The notes under the pieces are model-generated. The model made no database searches. It had not been told where the DNA came from and saw only the letters and a list, made by a program, of their open reading frames with translations. A stretch of 12,711 nt of DNA from Bacillota bacterium (GTDB lineage Bacteria > Bacillota > Limnochordia > Limnochordales > ZCTH02-B6). The stretch lies in the NCBI GenBank assembly GCA_003387805.1, contig QGSR01000026.1, forward strand, positions 1 to 12,711. The letters run 5' to 3'. Below, in pieces: positions 1-6,288 of this stretch (the first letter of the stretch is position 1; each line of letters starts with the position of its first letter). Both the position numbers and the translations under genes were made by a program.

Positions 1-132
1 CCCCATGGCCGACACCACGGCCACCACGTGCAGCCCTTCCGCCAGCGCCTCGCGAATGCGCGCCGTGACGTTTCGCCGAGCCGCCGGCGTCACCACCGAC
101 GTTCCGCCGAACTTTTGCACGACGATGCGCAC
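1..132 (-). CDS. Aspartate kinase, N-terminal 44 residues (cut by window edge)
   Basis: The first 44 residues of an aspartate kinase, which phosphorylates L-aspartate in the first step of the lysine, threonine, methionine and diaminopimelate pathway. The peptide starts MRIVVQKFGGTSV, and KFGGTS is the nucleotide-binding signature of the aspartokinase part of the amino acid kinase family. It ends at the window edge in VVSAMG, also typical of the family. The start is a GTG at 132, preceded by GGGAGGTG at 138-145 with a 5-base spacer. It lies 37 bp downstream of asd in the same direction and so is probably co-transcribed. In B. subtilis the gene in this position is dapG, the diaminopimelate-sensitive isozyme. 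Because the regulatory ACT domains are outside the window, the isozyme cannot be determined here. Confidence 0.93.
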   Translation of the reverse strand, partial: MRIVVQKFGGTSVVTPAARRNVTARIREALAEGLHVVAVVSAMG

Positions 133-169
133 GGCCCCACCTCCCGCCGGGCTTTTCCCCCGTTGGTCC

Positions 170-1207
170 TCACCGCGGCCGGCCGCGCTCCGCCAGCAGC
201 TCCGCGATCTGAAGCGCGTTCAGCGCGGCGCCTTTGCGAATCTGATCGCCCACGACCCACAAGTTCAGTCCGCGCTCGATGGAAGGATCTTTCCGGATGC
301 GGCCCACGAATACCTCGTCCTTGCCCGACGCGTCCAGCGGCATCGGATAGCGCTGCGCCTCGGGCTCGTCCACCACGGCGACGCCCGGCGCCGCGGCCAA
401 AAGCTCCCGCGCCCGCTCGGGCGTCAGGGGCGCGCGGGTTTGCACGTTGATGCTTTCCGCGTGGCTGCGCAGCACCGGCACCCGCACCGTCGTCGCGCTG
501 ACGCCGACCGTGTCGTCGTCCCACACTTTGCGGGTTTCCCGCACCATTTTCCACTCTTCTTTGGTGTAGCCGTCGTCGTCGAAGACGTCCACTTGCGGGA
601 TGACGTTGAACAAAATCGGGTAATGCCTGGGCTGCCCGGCCACGGGCAGCCGCCGGGCCGTCAGGGGCTTTCCGGACTGATAGTCCTCCACTTGCCGCAG
701 CAGCTCCTGCATGGCCGCCGCGCCCGCCCCCGACACCGCCTGGTACGTCGACACGACGATGCGCTCGATGCCGGCCTCCCGGTACAGCGGGTTCAAGGCC
801 ACCAGCATAATGATGGTGGAGCAGTTCGGGTTGGCAATGACACCGTGGTGACGCAGCGCGGCGTCCGGGTTGACCTCCGGCACCACCAGAGGCACGTCCG
901 GATCCAGGCGGAAGGCGCTGGTGTTGTCGATGACGACCGCGCCGGCCTCCACCGCCGCCCGCACCCACTGCCGGCTGACCGAGCCGCCGGCGCTGAAAAA
1001 GGCCACGTCGACGCCCCGGAAGGCCTCCTCGGACACGGCCTGCACGACCACGTCTTCTTCGCCGAAGCGGACGGTTTTGCCGGCGCTGCGCGGCGAGGCC
1101 AAAAGCCGCAGTTCTCCCACGGGAAAGTTCCGCTCGCGCAAAAGCTGCAGCAGTTCGGCGCCGACGGCTCCCGTCGCGCCCAGGACCGCGATGTTGAGCA
1201 GTTTCAC
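170..1207 (-). CDS. asd: Aspartate-semialdehyde dehydrogenase
   Basis: Catalyses NADPH-dependent reductive dephosphorylation of aspartyl-4-phosphate to aspartate semialdehyde in the cytoplasm, the common precursor of lysine, diaminopimelate, dipicolinate, threonine and methionine. At 345 residues it is full length for the bacterial family. The Rossmann motif GATGAVG is at residues 10-16. The catalytic cysteine is Cys129 in NPNCST, and the substrate-side histidine is His249 in the conserved stretch VRVPVLRSHAESI. The start is a GTG at 1207 with GGAGGAA at 1213-1219, 5 bases upstream. It sits between dpaB (40 bp gap) and the aspartate kinase gene (37 bp gap), all on the minus strand, matching the spoVFB-asd-dapG order of B. 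subtilis. A perfect GC palindrome lies just upstream of its ribosome binding site. Confidence 0.97.
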   Translation of the reverse strand: MKLLNIAVLGATGAVGAELLQLLRERNFPVGELRLLASPRSAGKTVRFGEEDVVVQAVSEEAFRGVDVAFFSAGGSVSRQWVRAAVEAGAVVIDNTSAFRLDPDVPLVVPEVNPDAALRHHGVIANPNCSTIIMLVALNPLYREAGIERIVVSTYQAVSGAGAAAMQELLRQVEDYQSGKPLTARRLPVAGQPRHYPILFNVIPQVDVFDDDGYTKEEWKMVRETRKVWDDDTVGVSATTVRVPVLRSHAESINVQTRAPLTPERARELLAAAPGVAVVDEPEAQRYPMPLDASGKDEVFVGRIRKDPSIERGLNLWVVGDQIRKGAALNALQIAELLAERGRPR

Positions 1208-1222
1208 GTCGCTTCCTCCAAT

Positions 1223-1238
1223 GCCGGCCGCGGCCGGC
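1223..1238. repeat. 16-bp perfect GC palindrome before asd
   Basis: GCCGGCCGCGGCCGGC reads identically on both strands and fills most of the 40-bp gap between the dpaB stop and the asd ribosome binding site (1213-1219). In RNA it could fold into a short hairpin directly upstream of the Shine-Dalgarno. No T-run follows, so it is not a classical terminator. It may affect message stability or processing, or may be a chance product of high GC. Confidence 0.5.
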
Positions 1239-1247
1239 GCGGCCCCG

Positions 1248-1850
1248 TTACCGCACGGGCCGCAGATTTCGCTGGATCAGCATGGGCTGGAGCTGCCGTC
1301 CCTCCAGCGCCGCGGCCACCGTGTCCACGATGAGGCGAAACTCCGCGACGCACGAGGTCGGCTTCTCGTCCGGGTTGTCCTGGCCGAAGGGCACGAAATA
1401 AATGTGCTTTCGCATCAAGAGCAAGGCCAGGTTCATCGCGTTGCCGCCCAAAATGTCGTTGCTGGACACGGCGACCACGACGGGCCGCTGGTTGCGCAGC
1501 GTCCCTTTGGCCGCCATCAGCACGGGCCCGTCCGTAAACGCGTTGGCCAGCCGGGCCAGCGTGTTGCCCGTGCACGGCGCGATGACGAACGCGTCAAACG
1601 TCTTTTTCTGGCCCGTCGGCTCCGCGTCCACGATGGAGTCGATGGGCTCATGTCCCGTCAGCTCCGTCAGCCGCTCCCGCAGCATCCGGGCCGCGGTGAA
1701 GCGGGTGTCGGTGGTGCGCACCGTTTCCGATACGACCGGCACCACCGCGGCTCCTTCGTCGCGCAGGCGCGCAATTTCCGGCAGCACTTCATCGTAGCTG
1801 CAATGGCTTCCCGAAATGCCGATTCCGATGGTTTTGCCGCGCAGCCGCAC
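1248..1850 (-). CDS. dpaB: Dipicolinate synthase subunit B
   Basis: Flavoprotein-like subunit of dipicolinate synthase (SpoVFB), which with DpaA converts the DapA product to dipicolinic acid in the mother cell for export into the spore core. The protein shows the family hallmarks GKTIGIGISGSHC near the N-terminus, TRFTAARML, EPIDSIVDAEPTG, FDAFVIAPCTGNTLARLANAFTD, GPVLMAAKGTLRN and the C-terminal FVPFGQDNP. It aligns well with B. subtilis SpoVFB as I remember it. I chose the GTG at 1850, which gives MRLRGKTIG and a length of 200 residues, equal to the B. subtilis protein. An in-frame GTG at 1886 would add 12 residues with no homology and no visible Shine-Dalgarno. Neither start has a strong site; the 1850 start has only a GGGG run about 9 bases upstream. 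It lies 48 bp after dpaA and is probably translated from the same message. Confidence 0.95.
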   Translation of the reverse strand: MRLRGKTIGIGISGSHCSYDEVLPEIARLRDEGAAVVPVVSETVRTTDTRFTAARMLRERLTELTGHEPIDSIVDAEPTGQKKTFDAFVIAPCTGNTLARLANAFTDGPVLMAAKGTLRNQRPVVVAVSSNDILGGNAMNLALLLMRKHIYFVPFGQDNPDEKPTSCVAEFRLIVDTVAAALEGRQLQPMLIQRNLRPVR

Positions 1851-1898
1851 GGTGCATCGCCCCGATCCCTCTGCGGTTTCGTACACGGGACGGGGACG

Positions 1899-2789
1899 TC
1901 AAAGCCGCTCCAGCTCGGCCCGGATCAGGGCGGGCAAATACGCCGCCAGAATCCGGCCCGCGGTGACCGGCGCCGTCTTTCCCGGGAGGCCCCGGGCCAG
2001 CATCGCCGTGCGGCCCAGCCGGCGGGCCGCCTCGAAGTTGGTGCCGCCCGGCGGGGACGCGATGTCGACGATGAGCACGTCCTCGCGCGTCGCCGCCAGC
2101 ACCGCGGCCGTCAGCACCACCGCCGGCACCGTGTTGAAGATGACGTGCCGGTCCGCCACGGCCTCGGCCAGCTTCGACCACGGCCAGGGCGTCAGGCCCA
2201 TCGCGGCGATTCTCGCCCGGTCCGCCGCGCGGCGGGCGACGACGCCCACGTCCGCGCCCATGGCGTCCAGCAAACGGGCCAGCGTGGTGCCGCAGCGCCC
2301 GAAGCCCAAAACCAGGGCTTTGGACCCGTGGATGGTGACGGGCAGCCTTTCCATCGCGAGCCGGACCGCGCCCTCGGCCGTGGGCACCGAGTTGGCGACG
2401 GCGATCTCGTCCACCGACGCCAGCTCCACCACCCGCACGCCGCGGGCCGCCGCCGCGGCGGCCAAGGCCGGCGGCAGCGCGCCGATGAAGAGCGGCCGTT
2501 TGGGCCCGATGGCCGACAGCAGGCGCCCGTCCAGCCGAATCCGCGTGTCCGGATCCAGCGGCGTCGGCAGCCGGCCTTGCCCGTCGGCGCCGCTCATGGG
2601 CGCGATGACCGCCCGCGCCATTTCCACCGCGGCCGCCGGGTCCGACAGCCGCTCGGCCGGCACGCCGTCCGTCGGCAATCCTACCACGCGCAGGCGGGCG
2701 CCACCTGCCGCCAGGGCGCGCATGAGCTCCACTTCGCGCTGGTCGCCGCCCAGCAGCGCCAAGGGACATCCGTCCAGCAGGGAAGCCAC
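1899..2789 (-). CDS. dpaA: Dipicolinate synthase subunit A
   Basis: Dehydrogenase-like subunit of dipicolinate synthase (SpoVFA). With DpaB it makes pyridine-2,6-dicarboxylate, which is chelated with calcium in the spore core and underlies heat resistance. It has 296 residues against 297 in B. subtilis. The N-terminal GGDQRE is at 14-19 and the conserved EIAVANSVPTAEG at 128-140. The nucleotide-binding GFGRCG is at 162-167 within a Rossmann fold, followed by DIASPPGGTNFEAA and GLPGKTAPVTAG. The start is a GTG at 2789. The only Shine-Dalgarno candidate is a G-run immediately beside the start codon, so initiation looks weak. The 119-bp gap to dapB carries a sigma-K-like promoter. dpaB follows directly. 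Confidence 0.96.
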   Translation of the reverse strand: MASLLDGCPLALLGGDQREVELMRALAAGGARLRVVGLPTDGVPAERLSDPAAAVEMARAVIAPMSGADGQGRLPTPLDPDTRIRLDGRLLSAIGPKRPLFIGALPPALAAAAAARGVRVVELASVDEIAVANSVPTAEGAVRLAMERLPVTIHGSKALVLGFGRCGTTLARLLDAMGADVGVVARRAADRARIAAMGLTPWPWSKLAEAVADRHVIFNTVPAVVLTAAVLAATREDVLIVDIASPPGGTNFEAARRLGRTAMLARGLPGKTAPVTAGRILAAYLPALIRAELERL

Positions 2790-2846
2790 CCCCGTTGCGG
2801 CTCTGCGCCGAGCCGGACCGTTTCCGCCGCATCCCGCGTACGGAGG

Positions 2847-2874
2847 CAGTATATGATCCGGCCGGGGGCGGCGT
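2847..2874 (-). promoter_or_regulatory. Candidate sigma-K-type promoter for dpaA
   Basis: On the minus strand an AC at 2873-2874 is followed by 17 bases and then CATATACTG at 2847-2855. The textbook sigma-K consensus is AC, 17 bases, CATANNNTA, so only the last base differs. CATATACT also fits the sigma-E -10 (CATACAMT) at 7 of 8 positions, but no sigma-E -35 is present. No TTGACA-like box lies at sigma-A spacing. The predicted start is near 2840, about 50 bases before dpaA. Known sigma-K control of spoVF in B. subtilis supports the assignment; the match itself is short and could be chance. Confidence 0.5.
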
Positions 2875-2889
2875 GAGCCGGCGGCGGCC

Positions 2890-2906
2890 GCCGGCGCGGC
2901 GCCGGC
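2890..2906. repeat. GC hairpin abutting the dapB stop
   Basis: GCCGGCG (2890-2896) and CGCCGGC (2900-2906) form a 7-bp stem with a 3-base loop starting 2 bp after the dapB stop codon. More GC-rich self-complementary sequence follows. There is no T-run, so intrinsic termination is doubtful. It could still limit read-through from dapB into dpaA or protect the dapB message end. Confidence 0.35.
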
Positions 2907-2908
2907 CG

Positions 2909-3655
2909 TCAGCCCTCGGGAAAAAGCAAATCTTCCAGGCGGTGCACGCCCCGCAGCCCGCCGACGCGGCGCACCGCCAGCAGCACGCCCGGCATGAACG
3001 CCCTCCGGTCCACCGTGTCGTGGCGAATGCGAAGCGCTTCGCCGTCGGACCCGAAAATAACCTCCTGGGGGGCTCCGTGGCCCGGCGGCGCCGCGTGGGG
3101 GATGCGCACGCCCGCGTGCAGCCCGCCTCGGGCGCCCGGCGCCAGCTCCAGCCGGTTTTCCGAGGACACGGACGCGGCGGGCCGCACCGTGGCGATGGCT
3201 TCCGCGGTGCGCATCGCGGTGCCCGAAGGCGCATCGTGCTTCCCTTCATGATGAAACTCGACGATTTCTGCGTGAGGAAACCAGCGGGCCGCCTCGCGGG
3301 CGAACCGCGCCATAAGCACCGCACCCAGCGAGAAATTCGGCTCGATGACGAGACCCACGCCGCGGCGCCGGGCTTCCTCGTCCACCTGCCCCACGTCGTC
3401 CGCCGTCAGGCCCGTCGTACCCACGACCATGGGAATGCCCGCGGCCAGCCCGATGCGGATGTGGTCCAGCACCGCCTCGGGCACGGTGAAGTCCACCAGT
3501 ACCGTGGGCCGGACCCGTTCGATGACGGCGGCCAGGTCGTCGCTTCGGCCGGCGCCGCCGACAAACTCCATGTCGTCCGCCGCGGAAACCGCCTCCACCA
3601 CGGCTCGTCCCATGCGTCCGGAGGCGCCCGCCACCACTACGCGATGCTTTGTCAT
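2909..3655 (-). CDS. dapB: 4-hydroxy-tetrahydrodipicolinate reductase
   Basis: Reduces the DapA product with NAD(P)H to tetrahydrodipicolinate, on the route to meso-diaminopimelate for peptidoglycan and to lysine. The 248-residue protein has the dinucleotide-binding GASGRMG at 10-16, VVGTTGL at 77-83 and EPNFSLG at 105-111. The substrate-site signature EFHHEGKHDAPSGTA is at 133-147, with His135, His136 and Lys139. The start is the ATG at 3655, because MTKHRVVVAGASGRMG matches the family N-terminus. The open frame continues upstream to 3811, but that part resembles no DapB. Its Shine-Dalgarno is weak (GGGGCG about 8 bases upstream). DapB competes with DpaAB for the same intermediate and lies just upstream of dpaA, an arrangement not present in the B. 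subtilis spoVF region as I recall it. A sigma-A-like promoter and inverted repeat precede it. Confidence 0.96.
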   Translation of the reverse strand: MTKHRVVVAGASGRMGRAVVEAVSAADDMEFVGGAGRSDDLAAVIERVRPTVLVDFTVPEAVLDHIRIGLAAGIPMVVGTTGLTADDVGQVDEEARRRGVGLVIEPNFSLGAVLMARFAREAARWFPHAEIVEFHHEGKHDAPSGTAMRTAEAIATVRPAASVSSENRLELAPGARGGLHAGVRIPHAAPPGHGAPQEVIFGSDGEALRIRHDTVDRRAFMPGVLLAVRRVGGLRGVHRLEDLLFPEG

Positions 3656-3779
3656 CGCCTTGCGCCCCATTTCACCGGCCCGCCGGGCGTCGGCTCCGCC
3701 GGTGCGCGGCCTCGGCACGCCGGTTCGGCGCGTTCCGTCCGCGCTCCTGGTTTGACAATTTCCGGCAGGGTCGGCAAAC

Positions 3780-3828
3780 AACGCAAGGCGGTTAGCCTCA
3801 TGCGCGGCCAACCGCCTGACCTTGCGTT
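3780..3828 (-). promoter_or_regulatory. Large inverted repeat at the dapB transcription start
   Basis: On the minus strand AACGCAAGG (3820-3828) pairs with CCTTGCGTT (3780-3788), and CGGTTGGCC (3806-3814) pairs with GGCTAACCG (3789-3797). The result is an 18-bp stem with one G-T wobble, a 5-base bulge (3815-3819) and an 8-base loop. It begins 1 bp downstream of the dapB -10 box, so the predicted start (about 3823) lies within the first arm. This position suits a repressor operator or a 5' leader hairpin. The T-poor sequence after it argues against a strong terminator. No known riboswitch was recognised. Confidence 0.6.
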
Positions 3829-3829
3829 C

Positions 3830-3858
3830 ATTGTGCTACAGCCCGCGTCCGATGTCAA
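3830..3858 (-). promoter_or_regulatory. Sigma-A-type promoter for dapB
   Basis: TTGACA at 3853-3858 (perfect -35), a 17-base spacer, and CACAAT at 3830-3835 (4 of 6 to TATAAT). It lies just after the stop of the YflT-like gene (3871) and would start transcription near 3823, giving a leader of about 168 bases before dapB. Confidence 0.72.
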
Positions 3859-3870
3859 GCCGGAAGGGGT

Positions 3871-4356
3871 TTACCGGCCGCCGTGGGTTTCCACCTCGTC
3901 GGCGCCCGCCTCGTTCATCAGGCGCGCGGCTTCCTCTGCCCGTTCGTCGTCGGCTTCGACGATGCACAATATGCGCCCCTGCTTCACGTCCTCCTCGTAC
4001 TGCCGGCCCCGGTCCTCGGGAATGCCGAGGTCCAACAGGCCGCCGCCGATGCCGCCGGCGACGGCCCCGGACAGCGTGGCCGCGATGGGACCGGCCGCCA
4101 GGATGGGCCCGACGCCCGGAATGGCCAGGGCGCCCACGCCCGCCATCAAGCCGCCCAAAGCCCCGATGCCGCTGCCCCAGGCGGCGCCGTCGGCGATGTT
4201 GTCCATCCCCATGCCCCCGCCGCCGCCTCCGCCGTCGCGGTCGTCTCTGGCGACGATGGAGATTTCGTCGTCGGTGAAGCCTTCCTCGTGCAGCGCCTCC
4301 ACCGCCTGCTCGGCCTCACGGCCCGAGCTGAAAACGCCGATGGTCGTGGCCACCAC
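3871..4356 (-). CDS. YflT-like general stress protein with glycine-zipper centre
   Basis: The N-terminus (residues 1-37, TTIGVFSSGREAEQAVEALH followed by EEGFTDDEISIVAR) matches the general stress protein 17M / YflT family domain. After a run of glycines (42-50), residues 58-108 are a Gly- and Ala-rich hydrophobic segment (GSGIGALGGLMAGVGAL and on) of the kind seen in glycine-zipper proteins that associate with membranes. The C-terminus (118-158) forms a second ferredoxin-like half (YEEDVKQGRILCIVEADDERAEEAA). The biochemical role is unknown; members are stress-induced in Bacillus. The start is a GTG at 4356 with GAGGGGGA at 4361-4368. It overlaps the 3' end of the upstream YmxH-like gene by 41 bp, suggesting translational coupling. 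The dapB promoter lies just after its stop codon. Confidence 0.75.
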   Translation of the reverse strand: MVATTIGVFSSGREAEQAVEALHEEGFTDDEISIVARDDRDGGGGGGGMGMDNIADGAAWGSGIGALGGLMAGVGALAIPGVGPILAAGPIAATLSGAVAGGIGGGLLDLGIPEDRGRQYEEDVKQGRILCIVEADDERAEEAARLMNEAGADEVETHGGR

Positions 4357-4690
4357 GTGATCCCCCTCGAGACGAGTATTTGGAGTCCCGCGTAGTATCC
4401 CCGACCGCTGCGGCGCTATGCAGCGCGGTCCGGTCCGCCGCCCGGACCGCCTCCCGGTCCACCGCCGTGCTGAGATCCACGATAATCAGATCCACGCCGA
4501 TTTTGCGGATGCCGTGCCAAGGGATCTCCAGCTCCCGCCGGCTCCAAAACCCGCCCCGGGCCGGAATGACGATGGCCGCCACCCGCCCCTCGGCCGTGTC
4601 GATGATGAGATCGGTGTCGTTGACGACGCCGAGGCGAATGCCCTGGTCGATGTCGATAATTTCCTTGCCCGCCAGGTCGCTGTAGCGCAC
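4316..4690 (-). CDS. YlmC/YmxH-family PRC-barrel protein
   Basis: Residues 1-73 (MRYSDLAGKEIIDIDQGIRL, then GVVNDTDLIID, IVIPARGGFW, IPWHGIRKIGVDLIIVDL) form the PRC-barrel of the YlmC/YmxH family, a small sporulation-associated family of unknown mechanism. In B. subtilis ymxH sits between mlpA and spoVFA, so its position here supports the identity. Known members are about 80-85 residues. This one has 124, with a polar, arginine- and serine-rich tail of about 50 residues (74-124) whose last part overlaps the start of the YflT-like gene. The start is a GTG at 4690 with a strong GGGGAGGAG at 4701-4709, 10 bases upstream. No clear promoter was found in the 118 bp between it and the upstream gene, so it may depend on read-through. 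Confidence 0.85.
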   Translation of the reverse strand: MRYSDLAGKEIIDIDQGIRLGVVNDTDLIIDTAEGRVAAIVIPARGGFWSRRELEIPWHGIRKIGVDLIIVDLSTAVDREAVRAADRTALHSAAAVGDTTRDSKYSSRGGSRGGHDHRRFQLGP

Positions 4691-4808
4691 GGGCCCACGG
4701 CTCCTCCCCGGCGGAAGCGGCCGTGCGCGCCGCCTTTCCGCGCCCGTCAGTGTCCCTTATCCAGCGTATGCGCCGGGGCCCGGCCTAGAAGTCCGGAAGT
4801 CCCCGCGT

Positions 4809-6212
4809 CTAGAAGACGACGCGCACGCCCGCGGCCCAACCCGGAGGCCGGTTCCAGCCCACGTCCAGGCGGCCCTGATCCGGCTCCATCCACTGCAGCC
4901 ACACCTGACCGAAACCGGGCACGTCGCGGGTGACCGACGCGTGGAACCAGCTGACGACGCCGCGATCCGAGTACGTGCGCTGCTTGACCACCAAGGCCGC
5001 GCTCCACGGGGCGTCGGGCGTCCACCGCCACTCCAGGCGCCAGCCGGGCAGCCGATCGTCCGCGGACAGCCGCACCCGCCACGCGCCGTCGTCCCACGTC
5101 ATGGACGCGCGCCGCCTGGGCGCGCCGCCGGCCGGGACGGTCAGCGAAAGGGATTGCTCGAAGCGGCGGTCCGGATTCGTCAAGGTGAACGTGACGCCGT
5201 GCTCGGCAGCCGCGCCGTCCACCCAGGCCGTCTCCGCATCCACCCGCCAGCCCCAGCGGCCCCAGGACATGGAGGAAAATCCGGCCTCCAGCACCGCGTA
5301 GTCCGGGGCGTTCACGGGCAGCCGGCGCTGGGCGTAGACGCTCAGCAAGCGGCCGGTGGCCGGCCGCCACTGCCAGCGGCCTTCCGCCGCCGCGGCGCCC
5401 CGGCGAAACGGGTAGTCTGACGCGGCCAGCGACCGGAAGCCCGGCGACGTGTCGTGCAGCAGCAGCCAGACGCGGTGACGGCCGAAGGACGTCTCCGTCC
5501 GCACGAAGGCGGCCCGCTCGCTGACCTGGCTGAAGCCGGACGCCCCCGAAACTTCGACGCCCGTCTGCCGGGCCGCTCCCCAGCGCCACCGCCACCGGCC
5601 CGCGGACCACTCGCCGTCCAAGGCGACGAACTCATGCCTCAGGCGGCTCGTTCCGTACGCCAGGGCCGTCAGCCGCACGGCGGGCTCGAAGGGAGCCTGA
5701 ACCTGTCCGTACAGCAGCGGTCCGCTCGCACCCCGCAGCGGCACCGCGCTGACGTACTGAACCACGGCCGGAACGGGACCGTCCCAGCCCGCGGCCACCG
5801 CGGCCGACGTCGGAGCGTGCACCGACCCGTGGACGAGCCGGAACGGGTCGTCCGACGAGCGGTGCCTTTCATGAAGGTACACGTTCAGTGAGAAGGAAGC
5901 GCGCGTCAGCGACACCACCGCGCCCCAGGAGGACGGCCCGCCTTGGGGCAGCGTGTGCCGCAGCGAGACCGAACCGGCGCCCGGCACGCCGTGCGCTTCG
6001 GAAAGGTCTGCAGAATGTCCGCCCGCGGACGGGGCGGTTTTCTCTAGAAAGAGGAAAAGCGGCAAATGCAGCCGCTGCTCGACGGCGGCGGCCCAATCGT
6101 CCGTCCGGACGGACACGCTGGCTTCATACTCCGCCTGCTGCGCGAGGGCCGCCGACGCCCACGCCGCGACGATGACCAGCGGGCCGACGACGCCCGCGAG
6201 AAACCGGCGCAC
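4809..6212 (-). CDS. Predicted secreted beta-barrel (outer-membrane-like) protein
   Basis: I recognise no named family, but the architecture is clear. From the GTG at 6212 the protein begins MRRFLAGVVGPLVIVAAWAS and has a textbook signal peptide with a predicted cut after Ala24 (ALA-QQ). The mature part (about 443 residues) has no cysteine and only two lysines. It consists of repeated short stretches with alternating polar and hydrophobic or aromatic residues, for example GRWRWRWGAA, GRWGWRVDAETAWV, WRLEWRWTPD and GQVWLQWMEPD. The last residues are VRVVF, and a C-terminal Phe closing the final strand is typical of BAM-assembled outer-membrane barrels. The open frame extends to 6269, but that stretch covers the -10 box and predicted start point of its own promoter. 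The GTG at 6212 has GGAGAGG 8 bases upstream. It has its own sigma-A-like promoter and lies between dut and the YmxH-like gene. Outer-membrane localisation is inference. Confidence 0.72.
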   Translation of the reverse strand: MRRFLAGVVGPLVIVAAWASAALAQQAEYEASVSVRTDDWAAAVEQRLHLPLFLFLEKTAPSAGGHSADLSEAHGVPGAGSVSLRHTLPQGGPSSWGAVVSLTRASFSLNVYLHERHRSSDDPFRLVHGSVHAPTSAAVAAGWDGPVPAVVQYVSAVPLRGASGPLLYGQVQAPFEPAVRLTALAYGTSRLRHEFVALDGEWSAGRWRWRWGAARQTGVEVSGASGFSQVSERAAFVRTETSFGRHRVWLLLHDTSPGFRSLAASDYPFRRGAAAAEGRWQWRPATGRLLSVYAQRRLPVNAPDYAVLEAGFSSMSWGRWGWRVDAETAWVDGAAAEHGVTFTLTNPDRRFEQSLSLTVPAGGAPRRRASMTWDDGAWRVRLSADDRLPGWRLEWRWTPDAPWSAALVVKQRTYSDRGVVSWFHASVTRDVPGFGQVWLQWMEPDQGRLDVGWNRPPGWAAGVRVVF

Positions 6213-6220
6213 ACCCGTCA

Positions 6221-6227
6221 CCTCTCC
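6221..6227 (-). promoter_or_regulatory. Ribosome binding site fixing the beta-barrel gene start
   Basis: GGAGAGG lies 8 bases before the GTG at 6212. It decides in favour of that start over the 19-residue-longer open frame, whose first codons lie upstream of the predicted transcription start. Confidence 0.7.
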
Positions 6228-6259
6228 GGCCCAGGGGACGGTCGGCACGTGTGTCCACC

Positions 6260-6288
6260 ATGCTAGCAAGGACGCCGCCGCGTGTCAA
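6260..6288 (-). promoter_or_regulatory. Sigma-A-type promoter for the beta-barrel gene, overlapping the dut stop
   Basis: TTGACA at 6283-6288, a 17-base spacer and TAGCAT at 6260-6265 (4 of 6), with TGC directly before the -10 giving an extended -10. The dut stop codon TGA (6285-6287) is inside the -35 hexamer. The predicted start is near 6253, leaving a 5' leader of about 40 bases. Confidence 0.72.

Noticed and set aside
5..1333. Long plus-strand open frame opposite asd and the kinase
   Set aside because: It is antisense to asd, which has full catalytic motifs. The plus-strand product is Arg/His/Pro-rich and typical of GC-rich shadow frames.
870..2876. Very long plus-strand open frame of 668 codons
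   Set aside because: It is antisense to asd, dpaB and dpaA and has low-complexity Arg/Gln/His composition with no recognisable domain.
3752..3780. A perfect TTGACA on the plus strand at 3752-3757
   Set aside because: The -10 at 17-base spacing is CAAACA, which is poor, and no plus-strand gene follows.
3656..3811. Longer dapB open frame reaching 3811
   Set aside because: The extra 52 residues resemble no DapB N-terminus, and much of the stretch is leader and hairpin.
4755..4780. CATACGCT on the minus strand upstream of the YmxH-like gene, resembling a sigma-E -10 box
   Set aside because: No matching sigma-E or sigma-K -35 element occurs at the right spacing.
4740..4808. Terminator after the beta-barrel gene
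   Set aside because: Short GC stems (for example GCCGG/CCGGC) are present, but no T-run follows on the minus strand.
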